Below the pieces are notes generated by a model. That model was given only the letters and a program-made list of their open reading frames with translations, made no database searches and was not told the origin of the DNA. Of a stretch of DNA of 64,000 nt, positions 50,768 to 60,219 are shown in pieces (position 1 is the stretch's first letter; each line of letters begins with the position of its first letter). The stretch covers positions 1 through 64,000 of the forward strand of contig NZ_BJZT01000005.1 in assembly GCF_007992175.1 (NCBI RefSeq), read 5' to 3'. The position numbers and the translations under genes were made by a program. Source of the stretch: Methylobacterium haplocladii. Its GTDB lineage: Bacteria > Pseudomonadota > Alphaproteobacteria > Rhizobiales > Beijerinckiaceae.

Positions 50768-52918
50768 ATGACCTCAAGTGCTTCCCTCGCGATCGTATCC
50801 CGTCCCCGGGCGGCCCGGTTCGCGCCCGTCCTCATCGGCCTCCTCGCCCTCTTCGCCGGACCCGGCACGCCCCGCGCCGCGCCGGTCGCGCCGGGCAGCG
50901 GCGAACTCGTCCTGCGCGGGCCCTCGGACGCCGCCCCGGTCGAGGCACCGCGCCTGATGACCGACGTCACCGTCGCGGTCAGTGGGCCGACGGCGCGGGC
51001 CGTCGTCACCCAGGCCTTCCGCAACACCACCACCGAGTGGGTCGAGGGCACCTACGTCTATCCGCTGCCGGAAGACGCGGCGGTCGATTCGATGAAGCTC
51101 GTCATCGGCAACCGCATCGTCGTCGCCGACATCCGCGAGCGCGCCCAGGCCCGGCGGGCGTACGAGGCGGCGAAAAGCGCCGGCAAGACCGCCGCGCTCA
51201 CCGAGCAGGAGCGCCCCAACGTCTTCACCAATGCGGTGGCCAATATCGGCCCCGGCGAGACCGTGCTGGTGCGCATCGAGTACCAGCAGACCATCCGGCA
51301 CTCGGGCGACACCTATGCGCTCCGCGTCCCCCTCGTCGTCGCGCCCCGCTACAACCCGGCACCGCCGATCGTGAACCTCGTCGGCGAGCGTGGAACCGCG
51401 GCCGGGATCGATCCGGTGCCCGACCGCGACCGCATCAGCCCCCCGGTGCTCGATCCCGCGAAACACGCACCCACCAATCCGGTGACGCTGCACGTCGACC
51501 TCAAGGCCGGCTTCGCGCTTGGCGCGATGCGCAGCGACACCCACAAGGTCCGCATCGAGGAGACCGGGCCGGATGCCCGCCGGGTCAGCCTCGACGACGG
51601 CCCGGTCCCGGCCGACAGGGATTTCGAGCTGACCTGGCGGCCGGCTCCGAGCGAGGCGCCCAGCGTCGGCCTGTTCCGCGAGCATGTCGGCGCGGACGAT
51701 TACGTGCTGGCCAGCGTGACCCCGCCGGTCGGCCAGCCCGGGACCCGTCGCCCCCGCGACGTGACCTTCGTCATCGACAATTCCGGCTCGATGTCGGGCG
51801 CCTCGATGCGGCAGGCCAAGGCCAGCCTGCTCGCGGCCCTCGACCGGCTCGATGCCGGCGACCGTTTCAACGTCATCCGCTTCGACAACACCATGCAGAG
51901 CCTGTTCTCGGGCGCCGTCCCGGCCGACGAGAGCCATCTCACCCAGGCCAAAACCTTCGTCGCGGGAATCGAGGCCAGCGGCGGTACCGAGATGCTGGCG
52001 CCGCTGAAGGCCGCGCTCAGTGATCCGAACCCGGAGGAGACCGGACGCGTCCGCCAGATCGTGTTCCTCACCGACGGCGCCATCGGCAACGAGGACCAGA
52101 TCTTTTCGGCGATCAGTGCCGGCCGGGGCCGCTCGCGGCTGTTCATGGTCGGCATCGGCTCAGCGCCGAACGGCCACCTGATGACCCACGCCGCCGAACT
52201 CGGGCGCGGTAGCTACACCAATATCGGCACGATCGATCAGGTCGCCGAGCGCACCCGCGAACTCTTCGCCAAGCTCGAAAGCCCGGTCGTCACCGACCTC
52301 GTCGCGACGTTTTCGGAAGGCGGCGCCGACGTGACGCCCGAGTTGCTGCCCGACCTCTACCGCGGCGAGCCGCTGGTGCTCTCCGCAAGGCTCGCCAAGG
52401 CCGGTGGGACGCTGACGCTGAGCGGGCGCATTGGCGACACGCCGTGGCGGCAGACCCTCGACCTCGCGACGGCGGCGGAGGGCGCCGGCATCTCGAAAGC
52501 CTGGGCGCGCGCCAAGATCGGCGACGCCGAGACCGCGCGGATCACCGGCAAGCTCACCCCCGACACGGCCGACGCGGCGATCCTGAAGCTCGCGCTGGCC
52601 CATCAGCTGATGACGCGCCTCACCAGCCTTGTCGCCATCGACGCGACCCCGCGCCGCCCGGTCGGCGCCCGTCTCGCCGCCACCGACCTGCCGCTGAACC
52701 TGCCCGCGGGCTGGGACTTCGAAAAGGTCTTCGGGCCGGCCGGCGAACGCCCGAACGGCATCGCCAGACCGGCCGTCGAGCGCCGCGCCGAAGCGGCCGC
52801 GCCGATCCGTCAGGTCAGCCTGCCGCAGACCGCGACGGATTTCGAGATCCGCCTCTGGCTCGGACTGACCCTGCTCGGCCTCGGCCTGCTCGTCGCCCGC
52901 ACACGCCGGTTCGCCTGA
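50768..52918 (+). CDS. VIT/vWA-domain sortase-anchored surface protein
   Basis: 716 residues from ATG 50768. Signal/anchor at 18-38, VIT domain about 60-180 (TQAFRNTTTEWVEGTYVYPLP), and a vWA domain from about 330 with the MIDAS motif DNSGSMSG at 337-344. The C-terminus is a sortase substrate: LPQTA at 685-689, then a hydrophobic helix and RTRRFA. It matches the marine-proteobacterial sortase-target type. The ATG of the sortase overlaps its TGA, so the two are coupled. Probably a surface or periplasm-facing adhesin or metal-dependent binder; the ligand is unknown. Confidence 0.9.
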   Translation: MTSSASLAIVSRPRAARFAPVLIGLLALFAGPGTPRAAPVAPGSGELVLRGPSDAAPVEAPRLMTDVTVAVSGPTARAVVTQAFRNTTTEWVEGTYVYPLPEDAAVDSMKLVIGNRIVVADIRERAQARRAYEAAKSAGKTAALTEQERPNVFTNAVANIGPGETVLVRIEYQQTIRHSGDTYALRVPLVVAPRYNPAPPIVNLVGERGTAAGIDPVPDRDRISPPVLDPAKHAPTNPVTLHVDLKAGFALGAMRSDTHKVRIEETGPDARRVSLDDGPVPADRDFELTWRPAPSEAPSVGLFREHVGADDYVLASVTPPVGQPGTRRPRDVTFVIDNSGSMSGASMRQAKASLLAALDRLDAGDRFNVIRFDNTMQSLFSGAVPADESHLTQAKTFVAGIEASGGTEMLAPLKAALSDPNPEETGRVRQIVFLTDGAIGNEDQIFSAISAGRGRSRLFMVGIGSAPNGHLMTHAAELGRGSYTNIGTIDQVAERTRELFAKLESPVVTDLVATFSEGGADVTPELLPDLYRGEPLVLSARLAKAGGTLTLSGRIGDTPWRQTLDLATAAEGAGISKAWARAKIGDAETARITGKLTPDTADAAILKLALAHQLMTRLTSLVAIDATPRRPVGARLAATDLPLNLPAGWDFEKVFGPAGERPNGIARPAVERRAEAAAPIRQVSLPQTATDFEIRLWLGLTLLGLGLLVARTRRFA

Positions 52919-53502
52919 TGCGCGGGTTCCCCATCCGAGCGAAGGGCAGGGCGGCCGCAGCCGCCCTTCTCCTCTTGGCCGGGCTCGGCCTCACGGCGCA
53001 GAGTGCCTGGATCCCGGCCAAGGCGGCCCTCGCCCAGGTATTGCTGGAGCGGGCCTTCGCCGAGACCCTGGCGACGGGGAAGCCGGCCCGCCCCTGGCCC
53101 TGGGCCGACACCGTACCGGTCGCCCGGCTGACGCTCGCCGGCAGACGCTTCATCGCGCTCGCCGGCAGCAGCGGCCAAGCCCTGGCCTTCGGCCCCGGCC
53201 ATGTCGAGGGCACCCCGCAGGCCGGCGACCCCGGCACCGCCGTCTACGCCGCGCATCGCGACACGCAGTTCGCGGTGCTGGGGCTGTTGAAGCCGGGCGA
53301 CCCGATCGCCGTGACGCGAGGAGATGGGCGGACGGCGACATTTCGCGTGACCGGCAGCCGTGTCGCCGCGTGGGATGCGTCAGGGGTCGACCCGGCGGCG
53401 ATCGGGATCCGGCTCGTGCTATCCACCTGCTGGCCGCTGGGAGCGGTCACGCATGGGCCGTTGCGGCTGATCGTCGAGGCGGAACGCGCCGACCACGGTT
53501 GA
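52918..53502 (+). CDS. Class GN-type sortase (marine proteobacterial sortase)
   Basis: 194 residues from ATG 52918, overlapping the substrate gene by one base. An N-terminal membrane segment (about 10-30) is followed by a sortase barrel with catalytic His113 (YAAHRDTQF), Cys171 (LSTCWPLG) and Arg183 (GPLRLIV). It is dedicated to the neighbouring LPQTA protein. Sortases are rare in Gram-negatives and occur mostly as such substrate-enzyme pairs. Confidence 0.9.
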   Translation: MRGFPIRAKGRAAAAALLLLAGLGLTAQSAWIPAKAALAQVLLERAFAETLATGKPARPWPWADTVPVARLTLAGRRFIALAGSSGQALAFGPGHVEGTPQAGDPGTAVYAAHRDTQFAVLGLLKPGDPIAVTRGDGRTATFRVTGSRVAAWDASGVDPAAIGIRLVLSTCWPLGAVTHGPLRLIVEAERADHG

Positions 53503-53634
53503 GGCGACGCCTGGACAAGTCCGTGTCTGCGGTGACCCGGATGGGGCGCGCTCCGCCGAAGTGGCAACGGTCCGGCGCAAGAGCGCGCGACGCAACAAGG
53601 ACTTGGTGCGGTTGGCTTCTGGGCGGCGACAGCT

Positions 53635-54267
53635 TCACGACGCTCGATAGATCTGTGCGACCGCGCCCCCCGGAAAGGCCTGTGAGCTCATCAGCCTGAG
53701 AGGCTTCGGCGCTGTGAGGTCGGAGAACAGCGGCAGGCCTTGGCCCAGCGCCACGGGGGCCACTGCCAGGGCGTATTGATCGACGAGTCCCGAGGCGACG
53801 AGACTGCGGGCGAAGCGGACGCCACCGTGGGCGATGATCGGCTTGCCCTCTTGGGCTTTCAGCCTCGCGATTTCCTCCAGCAGGTCACCGCTGGCCACAT
53901 AGGGGTCCGTCCAACTGTCTGCGCCAGGTTGTCGCTCCGCGGATTGTGTGGCTCCGGCCTTGGCGCGAGCCTCGTCAAGCGCCGCGGTGTCGTGTCGGTT
54001 GCCGAGCGCTGCCGCCCCCTGTCGTGAGAAGACGGCCTTCGGGATCTGGTTCATCGGCGGCGCGAACATGTCGGTGGAGGTCGGCCACCACGCGGCCATA
54101 TCCTGGAAGCTGCGGCTGCCCATGATGTGCAGCCCGGCGTTCCAGAGATAGTCGGCGCTCCAGGCCTTCGCCTCGCGATCGGCACCGAACATCCAGGTGT
54201 TTCGGCCATCCAGGTCGCTCACGAAGCCGTCGATCGATATCGACATCTTCAGGATTTGGTCTCTCAC
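53635..54267 (-). CDS. Dihydrofolate reductase-family protein (RibD C-terminal-like)
   Basis: 210 residues from GTG 54267 behind GAGGAGAAAG. The frame continues upstream to 54624 but the conserved sequence begins at RDQILKMSISIDGFVSDLDG. The NADPH-binding signature is IIAHGGVRFARSLVASGLVDQY, then LPLFSDLTAPKPLRL. Such stand-alone proteins are usually reductases of unknown substrate; RibD proper also has a deaminase domain, absent here. It is divergent from the XRE regulator gene. Confidence 0.85.
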   Translation of the reverse strand: MRDQILKMSISIDGFVSDLDGRNTWMFGADREAKAWSADYLWNAGLHIMGSRSFQDMAAWWPTSTDMFAPPMNQIPKAVFSRQGAAALGNRHDTAALDEARAKAGATQSAERQPGADSWTDPYVASGDLLEEIARLKAQEGKPIIAHGGVRFARSLVASGLVDQYALAVAPVALGQGLPLFSDLTAPKPLRLMSSQAFPGGAVAQIYRAS

Positions 54268-54442
54268 GGCTTTCTCCTCGCATCGGTTTCGGTCCAAGAA
54301 CGGACGGGATCGATGAAATCCGACAGCGCGTATCGCTTCTCGGCCCCGTGCCTGTCCGCTGCTGGTCATTGACCTTCCGGACACCCGCTTGCCATACTGT
54401 CCGGTTTCGTGCGGATCTGTGCGCACCGACCGGAAGGGGCGC

Positions 54443-55213
54443 ATGTCGACAGCGGAAACCGAACTGCCCGAGGCGCAGAGCCGGGCGATCGCGCAGGCGG
54501 TGCGGGAGGCGTTGGCGCGGCGGCGGATCTCGCGGCAGACGCTGGCCGACGAGGCGCGCATCAGCATCTCGACCCTGGAGAAGGCGCTCTCGGGCCGCCG
54601 GCCCTTCACCCTGGCGACGACCATACGGCTCGAAGAGGCCCTGGGCGTCGGCCTCCGCGGGCCGGCGCAGCCCGATAAGGCTCTGGATACCCGGCGCCAT
54701 GCGTCGGAAGAGCTCGGCGCTTATTCCCGTGAGGGCGTGTCCTGGCTGGAGGGCCGCTATCGCACGCTGCGCCCGTCCTTCGGCGCGGCGGACGCGATCT
54801 TCGCCTACCGCACCGAGATCGCCTGGGAGCCGGAGAGCAGCCGGCTGACGTTCCGCGAGGCGGAGCGGATCGATGCACCCTTCGCGCAGACGGGCTTCGT
54901 CTCGGTGCCGAACCTCTCGGGCCAGATCTATCTCGTCACCAACTGGCAGGGGCAGCACCGCATCGCCATGCTCTGCCGCCCGACGATCCGCGGCGAGATG
55001 TACGGCATTCTCACCACGCTGCATTCGGGCCGCGGCTCCCAGCTCACCCCGGCGGCCTGCCCGCTGGTGCTGATCCCGGAGCGCAGCGAACTCGCCGCGG
55101 GCGATACCTACGGCCGGATCACCGCCGGGCATCCTGCCTATGCCGTCTGCCGAGAGGCGCTCGGGCGCGTCAGCGACGACGGCTACGCCCTGTTCTTCGC
55201 CTGCCCGGCTTGA
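54443..55213 (+). CDS. XRE-like helix-turn-helix regulator with C-terminal ligand domain
   Basis: 256 residues from ATG 54443 (MSTAETELPEAQ). An HTH of the Cro/C1 kind lies at about 20-75 (ALARRRISRQTLADEARISI, STLEKALSGRRPF). The C-terminal 150 residues look like a beta-rich ligand-sensing domain (YRTEIAWEPESSRLTFREAER, FVSVPNLSGQIYLVTNWQ). It is not a family I can name. A role in controlling the divergent reductase gene is possible. Confidence 0.75.
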   Translation: MSTAETELPEAQSRAIAQAVREALARRRISRQTLADEARISISTLEKALSGRRPFTLATTIRLEEALGVGLRGPAQPDKALDTRRHASEELGAYSREGVSWLEGRYRTLRPSFGAADAIFAYRTEIAWEPESSRLTFREAERIDAPFAQTGFVSVPNLSGQIYLVTNWQGQHRIAMLCRPTIRGEMYGILTTLHSGRGSQLTPAACPLVLIPERSELAAGDTYGRITAGHPAYAVCREALGRVSDDGYALFFACPA

Positions 55214-55491
55214 GGAAACGCCCGAACCGAAGGCCTGCCGAGCAGCAATGGCAAGATTGGCCAAGGAGGCCGGATCACGGCCGGAGCGGCTCGCTGCGAT
55301 ACCGACGCGGCGACCGAAGCGGCAGGTGCCCGCCGCAGAGACGCGGTTGCGATCGCCGCAGTCCCGAACGGCGAGGATGCCGGCTCTGGCCAGCGCAAGG
55401 GCGAATATCGCTGGCGACGGCCGAGGTGTCGCCGCACGGGAACTTGGCCGCGGCTTCTGCGTAGACGATGGGCATCACGGAACCGTCGACC
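55214..55491. other. Region without a convincing gene
   Basis: The 278 bases after the XRE regulator contain only overlapping shadow frames on both strands. One minus-strand frame (55275-55493) starts plausibly with MVDGSVMPIVYAEAAAKF but decays into Arg/Ser-rich sequence and has no domain. Confidence 0.4.
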
Positions 55492-55578
55492 ATGCATCGC
55501 TTCGCCTTCGTCGCCAGTCTCGTTCTCGTCGCCGCCGCGTTGAACTGGCCGGCCGTCGCGTCCGCCGTTCGCTTTTGA
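55492..55578 (+). CDS. Possible 28-residue membrane peptide
   Basis: ATG 55492 to TGA 55576-55578 encodes a peptide that reads as a single hydrophobic helix (MHRFAFVASLVLVAAALNWP, then an AVASA end). It resembles a signal peptide without a mature part. It lies nine bases before the next gene, so it could be a leader or a small membrane protein. There is no strong ribosome-binding site. Confidence 0.3.
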   Translation: MHRFAFVASLVLVAAALNWPAVASAVRF

Positions 55579-55586
55579 GGCCGGAC

Positions 55587-55934
55587 ATGACCACGATGCG
55601 CGACCTCGCCGACCGCTCCGATCTCGCTACGCGCTCCCTCCCGAGCGGTGGTAACATCGTGACCTTGCGATCTCTGCGTCCGAGCGGAACGGCGGAGGAG
55701 CTGCGTACGTTATCCAACGCCATGCCGATCTGCCGCATCCATGTCCCACCTGCCGCCGCGCCTCAGCAGCAGGAAAAAGTGCGCCTTTCGCATTACATCG
55801 TCACCCGCCGGACGCCTCCCCGCGCCGCCAACGACAATAGGCGCACGCGGTCTCGTCGAGCCTGGCCCTGGGTTGCAGCCATCGCCGTAGCGCCGACCTT
55901 GACTGTCGTGGCGATGCTGTCCGGCCTCTTCTAG
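55587..55934 (+). CDS. Hypothetical protein with C-terminal membrane helix (115 aa)
   Basis: 115 residues from ATG 55587 (ATG 55596 also in frame). The first 85 residues are polar and Arg/Ser/Leu-rich. A basic stretch (NDNRRTRSRRAW) precedes one hydrophobic helix ending in LF. The tail-anchor layout, with positive residues before the helix, is plausible for a membrane protein. No family recognised. Confidence 0.4.
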   Translation: MTTMRDLADRSDLATRSLPSGGNIVTLRSLRPSGTAEELRTLSNAMPICRIHVPPAAAPQQQEKVRLSHYIVTRRTPPRAANDNRRTRSRRAWPWVAAIAVAPTLTVVAMLSGLF

Positions 55935-55992
55935 GACCCGTTAAGGATCGGCCGAAATTGCTCTTGTCGAGGCTTCGCCCTAGCGTTGCGGC

Positions 55993-57492
55993 ATGCCTCT
56001 CGTTCCTCCGCCCCAAGTCGCGCCTTCGCTCACCGCGGACACGCCGCCGTCGACGCATCTCGCCGGCAACGCTCCCGAGTGGTCGGTCGGTGACCTCGCT
56101 TCCGCGCTGAAGCGAACGCTGGAGGATGCCTTCGGTCACGTCCGTTTGCGTGGCGAGATCTCGGGCTATCGCGGCCCGCACGGCTCCGGCCACGCTTACT
56201 TCTCGCTGAAGGACGGCACGGCCAAGATCGACGCGGTGGTCTGGAAGGGTGTGCTCGGTCGTCTTCGGCAGAAGCCGAAGGAGGGCCTCGAGGTCCTTGC
56301 GACCGGCAAGATCACGACCTTTGCCGGAAAGTCCTCGTACCAGATCATGATCGACTCCATGGAGCCGGCCGGCATCGGCGCCTGGATGGCGCTGCTGGAG
56401 GAGCGCAGGAAGCTCCTTGCCGCCGAGGGACTCTTTGCCCCGGAACGCAAGCGGCCGATCCCCTACCTGCCGCGCGTCATCGGCGTCGTGACCTCGCCCA
56501 CCGGTGCGGTCATCCGCGACATCCTGCACCGTCTGCAGGACCGCTTCCCACGACCCGTCCTGGTCTGGCCGGTGCGGGTGCAGGGGGAGGGCGCGGCCGA
56601 AGAGATCGCCACGGCGATCCGCGGCTTCAATGCCCTGGCTCCCGGCGGAAAGATCCCGCGGCCGGACGTGCTGATCGTCGCCCGCGGCGGCGGCTCGATC
56701 GAAGATCTCTGGGCCTTCAACGAGGAGGCCGTAGTGCGCGCGGCATCCGAGGGCACGATCCCCCTGATCTCCGCGGTCGGGCACGAGACCGACACGACGC
56801 TGATCGACTTCGTCTCCGACCGCCGCGCGCCGACGCCGACCGGCGCGGCCGAGATGGCGGTGCCGGTGCGCGCCGACCTGCTCGACGCGATCCGCGACCT
56901 CGGCGGCCGCCAGCAGGCCACTATCCTGCGCCGGGTCGAGCGCGAGCGCCTCGACCTGCGTGCGCTGGTGCGGGCGATGCCCGATCCCGACGCCTTCCTC
57001 GCGGCCAAGCGCCAGCGCCTCGACCTCGCCGAAGCCCGGCTCGCGCCGGCGCTCGCCGCGAACGCCCGCGACCACCGCGAGCGGCTGAGCCGCCTGAGCG
57101 ACCGCCTCGCCCGACGCTCGCCCGCCGTCGCGCTGGCGGATGCACGCGGCCGCCTGGCCCGGATCGGCGAGCGCCCGCGTACGGCCCTCCGCTACGCCAT
57201 CGAGCGCCGCCGCGACCGGCTCGACGCGCTCGGCGGCCTGCTCGGGGCGCTGAGCTACCGCAGCGTTCTCGCCCGCGGCTACGTCTTGGTGCGGGACGAG
57301 GACGGCACGCCGCTGCGCTCGGCGGCGATCGCGGCGCAGGCCGCCCGTCTGCAGCTTCAGTTCGCAGACGGTGCCCTCGTAGCGATCCCAGAAACCGACG
57401 CCGGGGACGGGGATGGCACTGCCAAGCGTGCGCCGCGCGGCGTAAAGGCGCGCGAGCCGAAGCCTGCGGCACGCCAGGGCTCGCTGTTCTGA
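55993..57492 (+). CDS. xseA: Exodeoxyribonuclease VII large subunit
   Basis: 499 residues from ATG 55993. OB-fold domain at about 30-130 ([29 protein letters not shown]), then the catalytic domain with [43 protein letters not shown] and [29 protein letters not shown] long coiled-coil stretch follows, and the end [19 protein letters not shown] ([18 protein letters not shown]). It degrades ssDNA with XseB, which is not adjacent. It has a Lys/Arg/Ala-rich tail. Confidence 0.95.
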   Translation: MPLVPPPQVAPSLTADTPPSTHLAGNAPEWSVGDLASALKRTLEDAFGHVRLRGEISGYRGPHGSGHAYFSLKDGTAKIDAVVWKGVLGRLRQKPKEGLEVLATGKITTFAGKSSYQIMIDSMEPAGIGAWMALLEERRKLLAAEGLFAPERKRPIPYLPRVIGVVTSPTGAVIRDILHRLQDRFPRPVLVWPVRVQGEGAAEEIATAIRGFNALAPGGKIPRPDVLIVARGGGSIEDLWAFNEEAVVRAASEGTIPLISAVGHETDTTLIDFVSDRRAPTPTGAAEMAVPVRADLLDAIRDLGGRQQATILRRVERERLDLRALVRAMPDPDAFLAAKRQRLDLAEARLAPALAANARDHRERLSRLSDRLARRSPAVALADARGRLARIGERPRTALRYAIERRRDRLDALGGLLGALSYRSVLARGYVLVRDEDGTPLRSAAIAAQAARLQLQFADGALVAIPETDAGDGDGTAKRAPRGVKAREPKPAARQGSLF

Positions 57493-57528
57493 TACGGCTG
57501 GTCACTGAAACGCTCGGATATCCGCGTA

Positions 57529-58290
57529 TCAATCCGCCGGGGTCTCCTTCCGAAAATAGACGTATCGGGAGAGTTCGCGCGTGAAACCGAGCGCACGGTA
57601 GAGCATCACGGCACCGGTATTGTCGGCCTGGACCTGGAGACAGACCCCGAAGGCGCCCTGGATGCGAGCCCATCCCATCAGCGCGCCGACGACCCTGCGG
57701 CCCAAACCGCGACCGCGCATCGGAGCGAGCGTCCCGACGGACTCGATCACTGCGAGTCGTCCGTCGATGGCCCCATACGCCATCGCGGCGACGGCCCCGT
57801 CGACGATCACGGCGGCAAAGGTTTTGGGCAGCACGATGCAACCGGTCATCGTGCGGTAAACCCGATCGGTCTCGGCATCGGCCCGGGTCAGAGCCGAGCG
57901 GGCTGCGAGCCAGGCCTGATTGGGGTCGTCGAGGAATACCACCGCCGGGTCGGGCCCCCCGGCAGGGCCGGTGAGATCGGCCATGAGCGTGAGCGACTGC
58001 CCGAAGGCGGCGTAGCCACGCCGCTCCAGCGCCTCCGCCATCGTCGGCACGAGGCTCGGTACACGAAACATCGCGGGCCGGCCGATCCCGGCATAGAGCG
58101 TTTCGCACCGCTCGATCGCCGCCATAGGATCACCGGTCGATGGTCGTAGGGGGCTGACCGAGTTCGTCCGCTTGGTCGGGCCGCCCGACGCGCGCAGCAG
58201 ATGGTCGCCGACGTGGACCTGCCGCGGGGAGGGCCAGGCGTTGAGGCAAGCGCTTTCGGCGGTCCAGGCAATATCGTCGGCGTCGGTCAT
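57529..58290 (-). CDS. GNAT-family N-acetyltransferase (253 aa)
   Basis: 253 residues from ATG 58290. The C-terminal half is a GNAT domain: AVIVDGAVAAMAYGAIDGRLAVIESVGTLAPMRGRGLGRRVVGALM carries the acetyl-CoA P-loop (RGRGLGRR), and QVQADNTGAVMLYRALGFTRELSRYVYFRK is the typical last segment. The N-terminal 120 residues are less conserved but look like a second, degenerate GNAT half (AAIERCETLYAGIGRPAMFRV). The substrate is unknown. Confidence 0.85.
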   Translation of the reverse strand: MTDADDIAWTAESACLNAWPSPRQVHVGDHLLRASGGPTKRTNSVSPLRPSTGDPMAAIERCETLYAGIGRPAMFRVPSLVPTMAEALERRGYAAFGQSLTLMADLTGPAGGPDPAVVFLDDPNQAWLAARSALTRADAETDRVYRTMTGCIVLPKTFAAVIVDGAVAAMAYGAIDGRLAVIESVGTLAPMRGRGLGRRVVGALMGWARIQGAFGVCLQVQADNTGAVMLYRALGFTRELSRYVYFRKETPAD

Positions 58291-58431
58291 GAGGGGCTGC
58301 GGCGGCTGCGCGAAAACCGGATCCTCACCGGGGCCGCGGCCTGCGGCAACCCGGGCTCGCCTTGCCGGATTCCGTGCCCGCCACAGCTATCCGCTCGCAC
58401 CGGCATCGGGCCGGCCGACGAGGACACCACC

Positions 58432-58644
58432 ATGAAGCACGGCGCGCGTAACGACATCCCGGCCGAAGTGGTCGCGATCAAGCGCGGCTCGGTGATGGCG
58501 CAGGTCGAGGCGAAGATCGTCGGCACCGATTATCGCATCACCTCGGTGATGACCCTCGACTCTCTGGACGAACTCGACCTCAAGCATGGCGACACCGTCC
58601 ACGTCATCGCCAAGGCGGTGAACGTGTTGCTGGTCAAGCCGTAG
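58432..58644 (+). CDS. Molbindin-type TOBE domain protein (Mop)
   Basis: 70 residues from ATG 58432. A single Mop/TOBE domain (RNDIPAEVVAIKRGSVMAQV, TSVMTLDSLDELDLKHGDTV, HVIAKAVNVLLVKP). Molbindins bind molybdate or tungstate as hexamers and serve as a storage or buffering protein. This fits a methylotroph with many Mo/W enzymes (inference). No mod operon is adjacent. Confidence 0.88.
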   Translation: MKHGARNDIPAEVVAIKRGSVMAQVEAKIVGTDYRITSVMTLDSLDELDLKHGDTVHVIAKAVNVLLVKP

Positions 58645-58769
58645 CGGGCAGGTTGCAGCCCCATCCCGCGCCGCGCCCGGGTTGACGGCCGGAGCCGCCT
58701 TTGCGAACCGCGGCATGGCTCCTGCCTCCGTCAGGGGTGGAACCGACCCCGGTGCGGCAGGAGAGGCGT

Positions 58770-58997
58770 GTGACCACCACGATCGACAGTTCCCAGAAAC
58801 TCCACCTCGTCTTCGGCGGCGAACTGGAGAGCCTGGAAGGCGTGACGTTCAGCGACGTCAAGGGCCTCGACATCGTCGGGATCTTTCCGGATTTTGCCTC
58901 GGCCCAGGCCGCGTGGCGCGCGAAGGCGCAATCCACGGTCGACAGCGCGCTGACGCGCTACTTCATCGTCCATCTGCATCGGCTGCTCGAGCCCTAA
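58770..58997 (+). CDS. DUF4170 family protein (75 aa)
   Basis: 75 residues from GTG 58770 behind CAGGAGAGGC. Typical DUF4170 core: KLHLVFGGELESLEGVTFSD, LDIVGIFPDFASAQAAWRAKAQSTVDSALTRYFIVHLHRLLEP in two blocks. Short, soluble, found across alphaproteobacteria; function unknown. An in-frame ATG at 58701 is rejected because the family starts near SQKLHLVFGG. Confidence 0.88.
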   Translation: MTTTIDSSQKLHLVFGGELESLEGVTFSDVKGLDIVGIFPDFASAQAAWRAKAQSTVDSALTRYFIVHLHRLLEP

Positions 58998-59149
58998 TTC
59001 GTCATGTGGCGGGCGATGCCTGTGCAGCGATCGGTGGCAGTCCCCACCGATCCGGATGAAGGCATTGTGACGCCCGTGGCACGCTGGTATCAGCGCCGCC
59101 GACCCGCGCCTTGCCCTCCGGGCGGCTCCCGCGACGAGAGACGCTTGGT

Positions 59150-60094
59150 ATGAAATCCTCGATCAAGATCATCGCCGGCAATTCCAGCCGGCCGCTGGCC
59201 GAGGCGATCGCGGCCTATCTCGAGCTGCCGCTCGCGACCTGCATGGTCCGGCGCTTCGCCGACATGGAGATCTTCGTCGAGCTGCAGGAGAACGTCCGCG
59301 GCGAGGACGTATTCATCGTGCAGTCGACGTCGTTCCCGGCGAACGACCACCTGATGGAACTGCTGATCATGATCGATGCGGCGCGGCGCTCGTCCGCCCG
59401 CCGGATCACCGCGGTGATCCCGTATTTCGGCTACGCCCGGCAGGACCGGCGCACCTCGGGCCGCACGCCGATCTCGGCCAAACTCGTCTGCAACCTGATC
59501 ACCGAGGCCGGCGCCGACCGCGTGCTGACGCTCGATCTCCATGCCGGCCAGATCCAGGGCTTCTTCGACATTCCGACGGACAATCTCTTCGCCGCGCCCG
59601 TGATGGTGCGCGACATCAAGGAGCGTCTGGCGCCGGGCGACCGCATGGTGGTCTCGCCGGACGTCGGCGGCGTGGTGCGCGCCCGCGCGCTCGCCAAGCG
59701 CATCGACGCCTCGCTCGCCATCGTCGACAAGCGCCGCGAGCGGGCGGGCGAGTCGGAGGTGATGAACATCATCGGCGACGTCGAGGGCCGCTCCTGCATC
59801 CTCGTCGACGACATCGTCGATTCCGGCGGCACCCTGGTGAACGCGGCCGAAGCCCTGCTCAACGCCGGCGCCAAGGAGGTCTCGGCCTACATCACCCACG
59901 GGGTCCTCTCCGGCGGCGCGGTCTCGCGGATCAGTGCCTCGCGGATGAAGGAGCTGGTCATCACCGACTCGATCCAGCCCACCCAGGCCGTGAAGCTTGC
60001 CCGGAACATCCGCGTCGTCTCGATCGCGCCGCTGCTCGGCGAGGCCATCGGGCGCACGGCGACCGAGTCGAGCGTGTCGAGCCTGTTCACCTGA
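59150..60094 (+). CDS. prs: Ribose-phosphate pyrophosphokinase
   Basis: 314 residues from ATG 59150. It makes PRPP from ribose 5-phosphate and ATP. Motifs: [24 protein letters not shown] (catalytic region), [13 protein letters not shown], and the PRPP-binding [21 protein letters not shown]. Length fits class I enzymes. An in-frame start at 59111 is rejected. Confidence 0.96.
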   Translation: MKSSIKIIAGNSSRPLAEAIAAYLELPLATCMVRRFADMEIFVELQENVRGEDVFIVQSTSFPANDHLMELLIMIDAARRSSARRITAVIPYFGYARQDRRTSGRTPISAKLVCNLITEAGADRVLTLDLHAGQIQGFFDIPTDNLFAAPVMVRDIKERLAPGDRMVVSPDVGGVVRARALAKRIDASLAIVDKRRERAGESEVMNIIGDVEGRSCILVDDIVDSGGTLVNAAEALLNAGAKEVSAYITHGVLSGGAVSRISASRMKELVITDSIQPTQAVKLARNIRVVSIAPLLGEAIGRTATESSVSSLFT

Positions 60095-60219
60095 CGATCG
60101 GCCTTGGCCGGCCATGCGTTTATGTCGCGCGGCAGCCGGGCTTTCCGACCTGCCGTGCGCTCTAAATCCAGGTGCGCCGGGCCGCCGGGCCATCATGCGA
60201 ACAGCAACAATCGTCGACG

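Noticed and set aside
55275..55493. Minus-strand frame starting MVDGSVMPIVYAE
   Set aside because: Only the first 25 residues look protein-like; the rest is Arg/Ser-rich and it has no ribosome-binding site or domain.
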